Shown here: piece by piece, positions 11,346 through 23,200 of the stretch
How the letters are laid out: each line of letters begins with the position of its first letter
Numbering within the stretch: position 1 is the first letter of the stretch
Source: Epiperipatus broadwayi
Taxonomy: Eukaryota > Onychophora > Udeonychophora > Euonychophora > Peripatidae
Direction: 5' to 3'
Assembly: GCA_028023455.1 (NCBI GenBank)
Contig: JAQFVV010006712.1
Coordinates: 189,799 to 253,798 of the forward strand
Length of the DNA stretch: 64,000 bases
Made by a program: the position numbers and the translations under genes
The notes under the pieces: model-generated
The model's database searches: none
The model's input: only the letters and a program-made list of their open reading frames with translations
Told to the model about the DNA's origin: nothing

Positions 11346-11990
11346 ATGATTTCTATATGTGTGTTTTTTATGTGAAAATTTTCTTATATGAGGTTTTTTT
11401 ATGTAAAGATTGGTTACATGGATGTTTAATATCTGTGTTTAATTGGTTTATAGATAAATAATTAGTTATAAATTATTGTACTTTGCACTAACTATAATTT
11501 TTGATTAAAATGTATAAGTATTTTAGTTTTTAATGAATATTAATATGAGCACAGCTATTTTTTGTATGTGAGCATAGTTTAATTTTTCTATGTATGCACA
11601 TATGTATATTTTAATTTTCAATTTTGGATTTTTTATTTTTATATTTTAATTTAAATAGAATTTAAGCTTGATTAGGAGGGAATGTAGTTTTTTTTTTTTG
11701 TTTGAATTTTATCATTGATTGGGTAGATATTCTATGTTAGATTTTGTGACCAATCAGGGGGGTTTTGTTAAATTTTTAATCTTTTACCAAATCTGTAATT
11801 TTTGATTATCGCCATTTTACTGTGTATTTTTTTTCTTTCTGATGAAAACCAGTCCTCTGGTTGAAATATAATATTATTTATTGGATTTATAAGTCTTTTT
11901 TTGTTGTTGTTTTTATATGTATTTCCTTTGGTTAGTTTGTTATATATATATATATATCCATGAAGTATTAAAAGCAGATAAAAAAACGTC
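11346..11990 (+). mobile_element. 3' non-coding part of the Penelope-like element
   Basis: AT-rich sequence after the PLE ORF. It includes the motif CTGATGA-AACCAG(UCCU)CUGGUU-GAAA at 11839-11866. The homologous tail of the second PLE copy is found inverted at 24870-25050, which ties this region to the element. Confidence 0.6.
11839..11866 (+). ncRNA. Hammerhead-like core in PLE tail
   Basis: CUGAUGA, a 6-bp stem II (AACCAG/CUGGUU, loop UCCU) and GAAA. PLEs are known to carry hammerheads in their terminal repeats. Here stem I is not pairable (U-rich both sides) and stem III is weak, so it is probably a dead copy. The sister copy at 25014-25043 (minus) has GTAA in place of GAAA. Confidence 0.45.
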
Positions 11991-12189
11991 CTCATCTTGT
12001 GGTGAGTGGTGTAGCAAATCAGCCACAGATTGACAATTGTGACAGGTTTTCACCATTTGTTCAATTTTTCTATTTATTTTAAGTCACCACACATGAATAT
12101 GTGAGTGTTTTCATACACACAACTCCTGGATATCTTTATCTAACAACTTTAACCCTTTTTTCTTCCTTCTGTTAGTATGAGTACTCAAT

Positions 12190-14863
12190 AAATCATCAGG
12201 ATGCAGCTATTACAGATTAGGAAACTCTGATCATCATTCCAAATCACCATAGCAATGGAACTTGGTCGACTTTTTGGCTATCTTACTCAGATCCAGTTCT
12301 TTAGCTTACTATGTCCTGGGTCTCTATTTGTCCATTCAGTGTCTTTAGAACTATAGTTCTTTATAAAATGTGTTGCATCTCACAGATTTACTTCTGTAAA
12401 CTTCCACCAAACTCTCTTTCATAGGTAGTCATGATAATGCATCCACATGTGTAATCTCATTTCCCAGTTTGTAAATTATTTTATATTCATAGGTGGCTAA
12501 TATATTAATCCACTTTAAAAGTGTCTTTCTTGCATACTTAGGCATTAGTTTATAATTTCAAAAACTCCAAGTAAAGAGCTATGATTTATACATACTGTAA
12601 AACTATATCCATATATGTATTTATGGAATTTCTTTATTGCAAATATTATAGTCGGAGATTCCTTATCTAATTGACTATAATTTTTTTTTCAACCGATAAT
12701 AACGTTCTGGTAGCATAAGTGATCAGATGTTCGCTCTCACCCAACCAATATGAGATGACAGCCCCAACTCCAAAATCTGAAATATCTATAATAATCTCAC
12801 TTCCAGATTACTCTTATAAAGCACTAAGACATTTTCTGACATTAATAAGTCCTTGGCTTTTTGGAATACAATTTTGTGCTCTTCATTCCATTTCCAGCAT
12901 TTTCCCTTACATGATAAATCATACAATGATGATAATACATGTGAACTATCTTGTAAAAAAAAATCTGTAAAAATTTAACAGTCCCAGAAAAGCATGTAAA
13001 TCTTTTACATTCTTAAGAGTGTCAGTTTCTTGCTGTCTCAGTGTTAGGGTACTTTCCATTCTTATTTATCACTTGTCCCAAAAATTTTATTTCCAAAGTT
13101 ACCCAAATGCATTTGGCAATGTTTACTCTAGCTATTTAGCTTATGGAACACTTCCATTATTCATTCTTCTAATTCTTCTTCCAACTGGGTAGTAATAAAT
13201 ATATCATTTAAGTAGGAAATTACTCTGCCTATGTTTTGCAACAACATGTCCATCTTCACTTGTAAGATGTTTGGGGACACTATTATTCCATAAGGTACTT
13301 TATTAACTTTAAACAGACTGATATGGCTACATAACATTAACAATTCTGCGTTTTTTTCTGTGATCAGTAATCTATCTTCACAAAGAACAAGGTTTTCTGT
13401 AAAGATGCTAACATTTTATGCATATTTGGCATGGGATAAACATCCTTATTTATACATTTATTTACAGTAACTTGATCATTTCTGCAGAGATGAATAGTCC
13501 CATCCAGTTTAAGAATCATGACCACAAGAGTGACCCATGATGACTCTTCTGCAGGTGCTAGCAGATCTATTTTATCATATCTCCTATTGTCTCTTCAATC
13601 TTTGACTTTAGAGCATAGAGAACATTCCATGGTTCATATACTATACGTTCTGCACCTTTATCACATACCATGTCTACTGGCCTCATTTTTAATTCAGCTA
13701 TTTTAAAGAGCTGAGGAAACTTTGTTCTAACTTCCGTTTCTAGTTTAACCTTCTTAATAATTTTGTGACAGATACTTAATGGACAACCAGTTTTGACCCA
13801 ATAGCAGACTAATGTCGTTCTTTACAATAAACAGTGATAAAACTTTTAAATTTTGATTTACTTCCACTGAAACAGAAACTTATCCACATATATTTGTATT
13901 ATGTTTCCATTTACATCCATGGCTACTATATTTGTCTTATCCAATTTCACTCTCTGCTTGGACTTAACATTAATTTTTTCCCACTTGTTCAGAGATAGAA
14001 TTGATAATCCAGCACCACTTTCAACCTCCATATTGACTTTAATTTTACAAATGGTTTCATCCAAAGTAATTCATCCATTATTTGAGTCATTTATGATTTT
14101 ATCTCCAAACGTTTTACAAATTCCACCTTTCCCTAATTTGAAGTCAGGTGTGGTTATGACTTTTTCATTTTTTCTGCAACACGAGCGAAGTGTCTTTTAA
14201 TGCCACAAATATGACATTTTTCTGAATTTAATTTGCACACACATTTTGTGTGCCCTACATTTCCACAGAAATAGCACATTAATTCATTTTTATAAATTGT
14301 TTAGGTGATTTATCCATCTTAGCTCTGTATATGCTTGTAGTATTCTCTAGTTCATTTGCTACCATTTCATATTCGGACACATCTGTTGTTAGCTCATGAG
14401 CTGCATATTTTACGATAGACCTTCTGTATGTTATATCCACTTCACTTAGTAGAGATTCCTTAAGATTGTGGTTCAACATCCCCTATAGAGTTGATCCAGG
14501 AGAATGTCATCTAAATCCAACAAATTCTCAATAATGGGCCAATTTATGCAGTACCAGATTGCAATCTTGGTAACTCTGTCCGTGGCAGTTGTTTTTTTTA
14601 TTCAAAATACAAATGATCTATCCTCTTTATTACTGCTGGCTGAATATATGTAGTAAGATTGTCTATTAATTTACTGTATGGTACAACTTCTGGAGTCTTG
14701 GAATCATATAATTGCTTAAAAATTTGTTGAACATTGCTACCAGAAAAAATAACAATGTTGAAACTTTAAGCTGATCATCTTTAAGTTTACTGATCCTCAT
14801 ATAATGATCTATGTGATCCACATGTATATTCCACACAATGAGCATGCTAATATCCCTAAACAA
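12190..14863 (-). pseudogene. Ty3/gypsy-type retroelement remnant (gag, protease, RT, RNase H)
   Basis: Read on the minus strand from 14863 downward. First come gag-like frames (14666-14863, 14279-14479) with two Cys knuckles near 14170-14280 (CYFCGNVGH and CHICG). Next is an aspartic-protease-like segment (13858-14064, with SGAGLSIL in place of the usual DSGA). Then RT pieces (VPYGIIVSPNILQ and a Y-L-N-D-I box where YLDD is expected, 13161-13343). Last is an RNase H-like tail (CTNHSSLLG, near 12560). Stops and frameshifts lie throughout and the catalytic boxes are altered, so it is inactive. I found no flanking LTRs. The element may be 5'- and 3'-incomplete. Confidence 0.75.
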
Positions 14864-14867
14864 GCTT

Positions 14868-15010
14868 TTCCAATAAATGCCACAAGAGAAAGCATTAAAA
14901 ATCTCTATCTAGAACAATCCCTATCCCCAAACCAGTTTCGAGCTGGTGGCTTCCCTTAGTAAGGCACTAGGATATTCAGACACTAGATCTTTAAGCTTTT
15001 TAAGTTGTCA
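14868..15010 (-). repeat. Family A2 hammerhead repeat, decayed copy
   Basis: Related to 23030-23200 (shared ggatattca, cactagat and gtcacatga). The minus strand has stem I AAUAUCC facing GGGAUUGUU and GAAAC UG GUU, but the core reads CUAAGGG instead of CUGAGGA. Decayed hammerhead. Confidence 0.5.
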
Positions 15011-15074
15011 CATGATATATGACTGGATTGATTTCTTTACTATATATATATATATATAATGTAAGAACTCCTTT

Positions 15075-15175
15075 CATTTCAGAAAAGACTGCTTTCTAAA
15101 GTAACATAATTATTCAGCTAAAAGAATTGCCACTTATCTGAAAAGTTATCTTACTTCAGAAAGCAGTCATTTCTA
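15075..15175. repeat. Short inverted repeat
   Basis: cagaaaagactgctttctaa at the left pairs with ttcagaaagcagtcatttct at the right across a ~50-bp spacer. Likely a small foldback element. It is flanked by TA-rich microsatellites (15035-15058, 15205-15265) and an AC tract near 15290. Confidence 0.5.
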
Positions 15176-15799
15176 AAGGGGAGAAGATAATTGTTGTATA
15201 CTGTATATATATTATTATCTATATAAATATTAATATTATTATAAATATTATATATATATACATCAAACTTAATTTATTACACATACGCACACACACGCAC
15301 ACACACACATTTATATATTGTGGAAATTAAATTAAAGGTTTCTAGTTGTTTATAATTTTCCATGAAGAAAAAGAGAATGAGTGTAACAAAAAACACAAAA
15401 AAGTACGAAAAAATGCCACATTTTTATTGCATTAAGATTTGGACTGCTGCCACTGAAAATTCAACATTTATAAAAAGCATGATCCGAGCAGATCATTTTT
15501 CCAGAGAATTTCACCACTGTAGAATCCCAAAGCAAACTTAGGGACAATTACCAAATACACAAATTTTATTATTAGTTTAAATCACTGTAAGGCATATATG
15601 ATAAATTATAATAGATAGATATACATAAATTATAATCATTATTGAAATAAACTCCATTATACACATTTATGTGTTACGTTAAAATTCAATATTCAAGAAT
15701 GTATAGGTACAGATTCAATTCTTATGTCAGTACTGTCATTGTGTTCGGGCCAACAATATCTGAAGAGAGGAGGAAAATACCACTTGAAATGGATTATAT

Positions 15800-16035
15800 T
15801 CTAACCTGGTACTATTACTAACAGTTGAATGTAATAGGAAATTTAATTAAAGTTTAAATATAGTTCTAAAGATGTTCAATATTTACTGTTAGGTAATGGA
15901 AATAGTCCAACATATAATAACTATTATTAATGTTATATAACAACTAAAATTCCATATATTCCAACCTAAAATAACAACTAAAATGCCATATAATCCACAT
16001 ATAATAACTACTAAAATACCATTATTACAGACTTG
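15800..16035 (+). repeat. Repeat family G, copy 1
   Basis: The block starting actattactaacagttgaat is found again at 44930-45060. It ends in a short tandem of 'aacaactaaaat(t/g)ccata' units. No coding content. Confidence 0.55.
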
Positions 16036-16126
16036 CAGGCAAACATTATTCATTTCTTTTTTATGTCCAGTCCAATGAATACGCTATTTTACAATAGTAG
16101 TCTCTATAATAAACATGTGAAAAAGA

Positions 16127-16184
16127 TAAACCCTCTCCAATATAGGTATTTCGTGCTGAACCTGCAATCATCAGTGGGTTCAGA
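16127..16184 (-). ncRNA. Type-I hammerhead ribozyme candidate, foldback C left arm
   Basis: Minus strand: GAACCCA - CUGAUGA - stem II (UGC/GCA) - GAAA - UA CC UAU A - UUGGAGAGGGUUU. Stem III AUA/UAU has a CC loop. The triplet is AUA, cleaving after the A paired to plus position 16141. Stem I is GAACCC/GGGUUU after an internal loop, plus a proximal A-U. Stem II is short (3 bp). Confidence 0.6.
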
Positions 16185-16268
16185 TCATTGAACCCTGTCC
16201 ATTAAAGTTTAAAAATTCGTTTTCTTAATATAAATTGAGCACTGATTATATATGTGTGTGTGGGAGAT

Positions 16269-16333
16269 GATAATCTGGACCAACTGATGAGTGCTGGTTT
16301 AGCATGAAATATTTATATTGGAAATCGATTATC
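16269..16333 (+). ncRNA. Type-I hammerhead ribozyme candidate, foldback C right arm
   Basis: CTGATGA 16284-16290; stem II GUGCU/AGCAU (5 pairs with one G-U, loop GGUUU); GAAA 16306-16309; stem III AUA/UAU with UU loop; cleavage after A16317. Stem I proximal CCAA/UUGG (4 pairs), an internal loop, then distal GAUAAUC/GAUUAUC (7 pairs). Every element of the type-I consensus is present. The best-formed hammerhead of the window. Confidence 0.72.
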
Positions 16334-16954
16334 TTTTTCAAATGTATGTGGTAATGTCGCATTGATTCTATAAAATAGAATGGATGATCAAAGGGAGCTT
16401 GAAAATCTAGGTTCAAATCCCCTCTAATTATATTAAATTGATCTTCCTTGCAGTATTTTAGAGACAGTTTTATTTAATAAGAATATTAGATTTATGGCCC
16501 ACTGACCGAGTTTGAATATAAATTGCTGAAAATGAATCTTCATGAATAAATAGAAGAGTATTGTGTGAAAAGAAAGTTATGTAAATAAAAAAAACAAAGC
16601 AAGGTAAATACTTATAATAATGATTATAGACTTTATTATTAGTATTATTATTATAATTTTTTTTGGTATATTTTATTCACCCAAAACAGAGACATTTTAT
16701 AACAGTTTGGTTTGAACTATGTCTCACTCATCTCCTAAGTTCTTCCGGAAGACGTAATGGCCTCTAATAAACAAATAAATGGAAAAAGAATGCAAAAAAA
16801 AGATAATCATTTTAAACGATGATGATACAATATATATATATGTGTGTGAGTGTGTGTGTAATTAAGAGACAAAAACTATTACCTCAGATTATGTATAAAT
16901 AACACTCTATGTTGTAACAAAGAATCAAAAATAGAATAGAACCACCTATTTTTA

Positions 16955-17350
16955 AGCTCTTGATGTTTGCTAACTTCATCATCAGCATCAACCATTATCA
17001 ATCCACTGCAGGAAGATCTCTCGAAGTTCCAATCCATCTCAGATCTTTAGCCTCTCGTATCCACATTTCTCCACATCAACTCTGCATACTTTCTTATTTC
17101 ATCCATCCATCTCACATGTGGTCTCTTTCTGAATTTTTTACAATATCTTAGAATCCAATATAAGATTACAATTGTCCATTTATTGTCATTTCGTCTAGTA
17201 ATATGTCCAGCCCAACTCCACTTCAGTCTTTTCATTTTTTCAATAATGCCTGTTTGTTCTCTTACCAATGTATTGTGTTTTTTAGCTCTTCTTGTTACTC
17301 CTACCATGCATCTCTCCATACTTCTATGAGTGGTCTGAAGTCTTCGCCAA
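16955..17350 (-). pseudogene. LINE family B 3' end, copy 1
   Basis: The minus frame (17047-17319) reads MERCMVGVTRRAKKHN, then REQTGIIEKMKRLKWSWAGHI, then RRNDNKWT. This is the RT C-terminal tail conserved in all family B copies (17, 33, 36, 38 and 45 kb). It ends near a (CAT)n-type tail that starts close to 16975. Confidence 0.7.
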
Positions 17351-17575
17351 TGTTGTTGGAAATTCAGAGTAAAATTAATATATCAATAAGATAAAAATAT
17401 GGGGAAAGTAAGTTTAAAAACATTGAAAATTTAAAGAATAGGTGGCTAGATTCTATTCTTAATCCTTTGTTAGCACACATTGTTAATTTTCATAGGTTGA
17501 AGAAGAATGATTAAGTCCTCATAATATTGTATATGTTATGCTATACTAACTTCATGTTTATATATATATTTAACC

Positions 17576-18075
17576 NNNNNNNNNNNNNNNNNNNNNNNNN
17601 NNNNNNNNNNNNNNNNNNNNNNNNNNNNNNNNNNNNNNNNNNNNNNNNNNNNNNNNNNNNNNNNNNNNNNNNNNNNNNNNNNNNNNNNNNNNNNNNNNNN
17701 NNNNNNNNNNNNNNNNNNNNNNNNNNNNNNNNNNNNNNNNNNNNNNNNNNNNNNNNNNNNNNNNNNNNNNNNNNNNNNNNNNNNNNNNNNNNNNNNNNNN
17801 NNNNNNNNNNNNNNNNNNNNNNNNNNNNNNNNNNNNNNNNNNNNNNNNNNNNNNNNNNNNNNNNNNNNNNNNNNNNNNNNNNNNNNNNNNNNNNNNNNNN
17901 NNNNNNNNNNNNNNNNNNNNNNNNNNNNNNNNNNNNNNNNNNNNNNNNNNNNNNNNNNNNNNNNNNNNNNNNNNNNNNNNNNNNNNNNNNNNNNNNNNNN
18001 NNNNNNNNNNNNNNNNNNNNNNNNNNNNNNNNNNNNNNNNNNNNNNNNNNNNNNNNNNNNNNNNNNNNNNNNNNN
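17576..18075. other. Assembly gap (500 N)
   Basis: A run of exactly 500 N, a conventional unsized gap. Any frame across it is an artefact. Confidence 0.99.
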
Positions 18076-19240
18076 TTTTTTGTCTTTATAATATTCATTT
18101 CTTGTTAGGACAATAAGTAATCTATATGTTTATTAGTATTTTCAATATCTATATAATTTTAGGATATGATTTAAAATTAAAGGTATATACTATATTAATT
18201 TTTACGTTTTATATATATTGCCTCATTGATGTACAAAAAGCTGAAGGATGGTAATTAGTAATTTTATTATATATTTTAATATGCAAAAAGTTAATTGTTT
18301 ATTAATAAAGGTGGTATATGTTATTAATTTAATGTACCAAGATATAGTCCCATGGTACATAATAATTATCAAGAAAAAATATATTTCTAGGATAAAATAC
18401 GATTGTATGACATGTAGTATTATAAGTGATGTGGGATCTCAAATATTGTAAAATATTAAGTCTATAAATGTTTGTCATATTGATTAATATTTGTTTTGGC
18501 AAATGATCTTTTATAAACAAAGATTTATAAATGTTGGAAAGATAAATGTTATATACTTGGATTGGAAATATAATCTATATTGATGTTGTAAGTTAATAAA
18601 TGTATATTGGATAAGTTGAAGAGGCCAGGATAGTACAATATAAATCCTGAATGATGGGTTAGATCTAAAGGACATCTATATTATATTAGGAAATTTTTGA
18701 GACTCTTTTAGGACAGATAACCATACCATTTCATAAGTGCTTAAGAGAAATGTCAGGATTCCACTGGTAATATCATTGAAATAATAATTACCCTTGGTTA
18801 TGGCTGTAGAAGAAAAATGTCAGTTACCTCCATTCCTACAATGTAGTGTTGAAATTAGTTTCTTATCCCAAATAATATTAGATAGTGAATTATAAGTTAA
18901 GCATCATATGTTAGTCATATATATAGGAATCTAGTTTTTCTTCATATAGTTCGTAATATTTTTAAAAATGATAAATGAACATATGCAAACCAAATAAAAA
19001 TGTGAAAAAATAATATAAATGGTATGAGATCATTTAAAATGAAGATTGTAAAAGTATATATGACAAGTATGATGGATAAATGTATAAGACTAAAGGCAAA
19101 TATTCTTGATTCAAGTATTTATTTAAGGTATCTTATCTATATTGCATAAACAATATAAAGATAACTCAGTAAATAAGATGTTAATATAGTAATTATAAAT
19201 TTGTATTACATTGTATTTTAATAAATCTAAGAAAGGTATT
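18076..19240. other. AT-rich DNA without recognised feature
   Basis: No exon, element or repeat recognised. Confidence 0.35.
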
Positions 19241-19242
19241 AA

Positions 19243-19622
19243 ACCACTAAACATCACATGATCACCTTTTCTTATGCTTGATCATAACTGTTATTAAAAC
19301 AGGCAAAACTCTCCATACAGTAGTGCCATTCAGTGCAAGCCAGTGTAATCAATGGATGCCAGAAGACTTGTGCCTAAAATCCATATCTAGTGCCTCCTCA
19401 TCTAATATCCCTAGACTAGTTTCTAGCTTGAGGCATTAGATCCTAAGATCTAGGTGCAGTGCTCTCATGAAAGCCACAAGCTACAAACTAGTTTGGGGAT
19501 ATTAGATAAATAGGCACTAAATAGGGATTTTATGCACAAGCCTTCTGGCATCCATCGATTACTCTGGCTTGCACTGGGTGGCATTACTGTATGAAGAGTT
19601 TTACCTGTTCTAGGAAAGGTAA
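19243..19622. repeat. Family A foldback element, copy 6
   Basis: Terminus accactaaacatcacatgat at the left and gaagagttttacctgttct at the right. Both hammerhead cores are damaged: the left arm lacks CUGANGA and the right arm reads TCATGAA then CAAAC. The centre has lost most of the unpaired segment. Confidence 0.75.
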
Positions 19623-20107
19623 ATAATAAGCAACTTACCACCTAAACATTATTGGTATAATTGATAAACTTTATTGAAAAATGAATAAGAATTAAAACTT
19701 TTTAATATGTGGATATTAATATTAAAATAATTGTTTTTAAATTTATTTTTATGTATAAATGCAAATGTTATAAAACAATGTTAAAATAGCTGTAAAATAG
19801 ACAGTTATAAATATTGCAAATAAATGTGTTTTGATTTGAACTAGATGATTAATGTTGTTTCTTTATTAAATCATAACTATCAGTGTCATACTCAAGTACA
19901 TTAAAATTTATTTATTGGATGTTTTGTCGGAAGATTTCGAATAAAGAATTACAATTAGATAAATCAAATATCTCTCACTTTTGATTTACAATTTAATAAA
20001 AGTAATGTTCAATTTAATTGTTAATCTATTTAAAATGTATATACATGGATAAATATCTGAAATTTAAATATAAGGAATCATTTTGTTTAGAGCATTAAAG
20101 AAATTCA

Positions 20108-20443
20108 AAATACAGCAAAACTCTCCATATAGTAGTGCCATCTTGTGCTAACAAGAGCAATCAATGGATGGAAGGCTTGTGCATAAAATCCCTATCTAGT
20201 GCCTACTCATCCAATATCCCCAGACTAGTTTCTGGCTTGTGGCCTTCATCAGTGAGGAGCCTTGTATCTGAGAGCACTGCACCTAGATCTTAGGATCTAA
20301 TGCAACCCTCCAGCACCCACCTTTTAACTCTATTTAACTACAAAACTATGAGAATGAAATTGGAAAACACTATTAATATTTTCAATCCAAGCTCAATAGC
20401 TTATATAGTGATCATATGATGTTTAGTGGTTTAACATTAAAGA
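20108..20443 (-). repeat. Family A hammerhead repeat, copy 7
   Basis: From agcaaaactctccatatagt to gatcatatgatgtttagtgg. A nearly full single-orientation copy including the centre (taggatctaatgcaaccctc). Confidence 0.8.
20209..20267 (-). ncRNA. Type-I hammerhead ribozyme candidate (family A, copy 7)
   Basis: Minus strand: AUACAA-GGC-UCCUCA - CUGAUGA - A GGC(CACAA)GCC A - GAAAC UA GUC - UGGGGA-UA-UUGGAU. Inner stem I six pairs; outer stem I five of six (AUACAA against UUGGAU); stem II 3 bp; stem III 2 bp; triplet GUC (cleavage after the C paired to plus 20223). The most complete family A ribozyme here. Confidence 0.68.
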
Positions 20444-21420
20444 AATTCATCTATTTGTAGTCATATATATTTTAAAATTATTCTAGTTAAATAAAATTTT
20501 AAGATCATAAAAGTTTCTTAAAAATTGTTAAGTCTTAATTACAGCATTATTTAAATTAGAAATTAGTAAGACAATTATATTTGTTTGGAAAGATAAATAG
20601 AATGGGTTATTGCTAAAAATAATTAGTATGTCCAAAGATTGATTTATAAACGGAATTTTGTTCACTCTGAAGGATGGAGTTGTAGAATTATAAAGAACAC
20701 AATGGGATTTTTCCTATGTAACACCCGCACTTATACGTATTTGGGTTGTTGTTGTTTTTGTTTATGAAAAACGTTTGATTCAATGTCGAATTAAATTTTG
20801 CTTACCAGTGAATTATTCTACTTAATCCTTATTATTTGTATAAGTATTGTTTCCATAAATTATTAATCTAATGTTAATTTAACAATTTATTTATTTGTAA
20901 GTAATATTATTGTAGTGGTTTAGATGACTGGATTTCAATAAAATTCCTCTTCATTAAATTATCTAATTGTTAACCATTATTACTGAAGAAATAATCATTA
21001 CCTTGAGATTTTAATAAGATACCTTAATAACAAATTAGATCAATTTAATTTGAATGTTTTAGGTTTATTATACGTACAAGAGAATAGTTATGCCAATAAT
21101 CTTAATAATTATTTAACTATGAAATTACTGTTAGTCATCGTTTATTATAAAGATTTGCGTAATGATTGTAACATGACAATATATGGAACTCTATAATAGC
21201 AATGTCATTGGAAGTACATTTTATATATATTACAATGTTAAAATCTATGCTTTGTGACCTTTTCTATAGCATAACTTATGTCAACTGTAATAGTAAATAG
21301 AATCTCAATAAGGGTATTGTATTTTTTATTTTAGGTCGTTCTATTTATTGTAGTGTCGTTTTATACTTACATAGTTCATACAAAGTGGTAGTTCTCATAA
21401 TGGGGCAGGTTAAAATATAT
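20444..21420. other. AT-rich DNA without recognised feature
   Basis: No supported feature. Confidence 0.35.
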
Positions 21421-21423
21421 ATT

Positions 21424-21678
21424 AAGCCATAAACATCACATGATCTCCATTTCTTATGCTTGCTTACAACTGTTATTAAACAGGCAAAACTCACTATATG
21501 TATTGCAGTGCTCTCAGATCCAAGGCTCCTAACTGACAAAGGCCACAAGCCAGAAACTCGTATGTGGGTATTAGATGAGTAGGTACTAGATAGGGATTTT
21601 ATGCACAAGCCTTCTGGCATCTATTGATTACTCTAGCTTGCTGTGAGTGGTAAATAGTGAGTTTTGCCTGTTTTAATA
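21424..21678 (+). repeat. Family A hammerhead repeat, copy 8
   Basis: Terminus aaacatcacatgatctcc at the left; gtgagttttgcctgtttta at the right. An internal deletion joins the left terminus to the centre. The core reads CTGACAA and GAAACTCGTA, so the hammerhead is dead. Stem I's upstream strand (GATCCAAGGCTCCT) is still recognisable. Confidence 0.75.
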
Positions 21679-21679
21679 T

Positions 21680-22700
21680 ATATATATTGTAATAGTCAAG
21701 TTAGAGAGGGTGGTGCGTATATAAATGATAAACATCAAATTTCAACTGAATATAATAACGAGATCACAGAATTGAATCACTATAAAAACCAAACACAAGT
21801 GAAAAAAACATGCAAAGCATTATCAGCAAATAATTCAGAAATCCTTATCGTGACTGGATTTGAGGCATACTATAAAACTGTAAAATAATTATCAAGACAA
21901 TGCTAATCAGGAAGCATATTATAAAAGCAAATATTTAATTTTGTTGCATGCACATACACAAGTTGATTACTAATTCCAAAAATTGATATCCACGCACATA
22001 TCTTAAAAGCTGTTACAATGAGCTAATTTCTTCTATTGCACAAGACTCTAAACTTACACGAACTAGAGTAGAAATGCAAAAAATATCTCAGCTAGTATTT
22101 AAAATGAAGATTAATAAACTGATTAATCAAAAAAACTGAAAGGGCTGACAAATATTCAAGATTTCTGGTTTTTACTTATTTACAATTATTAGATATTATT
22201 TTAATAAACAGAAAAACAAAGTAAATGCTTCACTGATTAACCTTTTAACCGCTAATTATATTATTGGTTGTGTCAGCTAAAAATCAAAGCTTTTAATTGG
22301 CCAGCTCACAAACTGAAGACAAGTCAATTGTCAAAATATTTTCACCTTTAATATCATATTGACTTTATATTCGTTTATAAAAAGTATATTAATACATTGT
22401 CAGGTTATAAAAGTGAACGAAAGTTCTTTCAAAAATAAATTGCTATTTATTTATTATAAAATATTCAATTTCGGCAACATAAAAACTCATATAAACAAAG
22501 AGTTCGTGACGTAAATGTCTTACGTTATAGAAAGGTAAATATTTCTTTTTGCTAAATCTTAAATATTTTTATTAAAATCTTCAATATTTTTCGAAAATAA
22601 TTTTGTTTTTTTAGTATTCTCTCTGAAAATGATTTGTAATCACTCAATATATACTTAATATTCTTTAAAATTATATTCGAAATGAAAACCTCAGCGTTTT
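21680..22700. other. AT-rich DNA; small unrecognised ORF
   Basis: The 74-codon frame at 21664-21888 has no family I recognise. Otherwise featureless. Confidence 0.3.
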
Positions 22701-22719
22701 TCTTTATTTTCTTTGATCA

Positions 22720-22995
22720 GGCGGTTTCTTTGTTCTTTCCAGCCAATCAGAATGTCTTTTTTGGCTGAGAGCTGGCTGACAGCCAATCACCGACAAGGTT
22801 CTTTCTTTGTTTAGTTTTAAATGCGTTTTTTTTTTATTTTTTACTTGTAAAATAATTCAGAAGAGGGCACCATCTTACAGAACTTTTAAAAACCTAATCA
22901 ATAACTGTCAAACGAATATTCTACCATTAAAACTAACGAAATTAGAGTGACGTCAGCTGTCGACGAGAGACCTCGTAAGAGGCGGGAACTATAGT
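22720..22995. promoter_or_regulatory. Cluster of CCAAT, CRE and E2F-like sites
   Basis: A locally GC-richer stretch holds two CCAAT boxes (22743-22747, 22783-22787, each in AGCCAATCA), a palindromic TGACGTCA (22948-22955) and GGCGGGAA (22981-22988). A TATATATA stretch follows. This resembles a compact animal promoter, but no exon is visible beside it. It could equally be the promoter of a lost transposon. Confidence 0.3.
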
Positions 22996-23029
22996 TATAT
23001 ATATATGTTATATATATAGAGCTCCCAAA

Positions 23030-23200
23030 TAAACTCTTAACAAGTTTTGCAGAATATCCCCAACCCCAGATCGGTTTCTGCTACTGGCTTCCTCAGTGAT
23101 GTGCTAGGATATTCAAGCATTAGATTAAAAATACTAATACAAGCCCGGCACTTTATCTAAAGCTTATTAAATTAGGTCATGTGACATCAGACTTGTTTTT
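23030..23200 (-). repeat. Family A2 hammerhead repeat
   Basis: Related to 14868-15010, and more distantly to family A. Starts near aaactcttaacaagttttgc and ends aggtcatgtgacatcag. Confidence 0.6.
23053..23113 (-). ncRNA. Type-I hammerhead ribozyme candidate (family A2)
   Basis: Minus strand: AAUAUCC...ACAUCA - CUGAGGA - AGCCAGUAGCA - GAAACCGAUC - UGGGGU...GGAUAUU. Distal stem I AAUAUCC/GGAUAUU has seven pairs; proximal ACAUCA/UGGGGU five of six. Stem II is only about 2 bp. Stem III has C facing A (AUC triplet), so activity is uncertain. Confidence 0.52.

Larger units (their letters stand above)
16120..16345. repeat. Foldback repeat C carrying two hammerheads
   Basis: Inverted arms (aaaagataaaccctctccaatata... 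and ...tatattggaaatcgattatcttttt) flank a ~75-bp centre. Each arm has a complete hammerhead layout in opposite orientation (separate entries). Confidence 0.75.

Noticed and set aside
12190-14863. Intact endogenous retroelement
   Set aside because: Catalytic boxes altered, many stops, no LTRs found.
17527-18108. Long frames on both strands
   Set aside because: They are read through the 500-N gap and carry no information.
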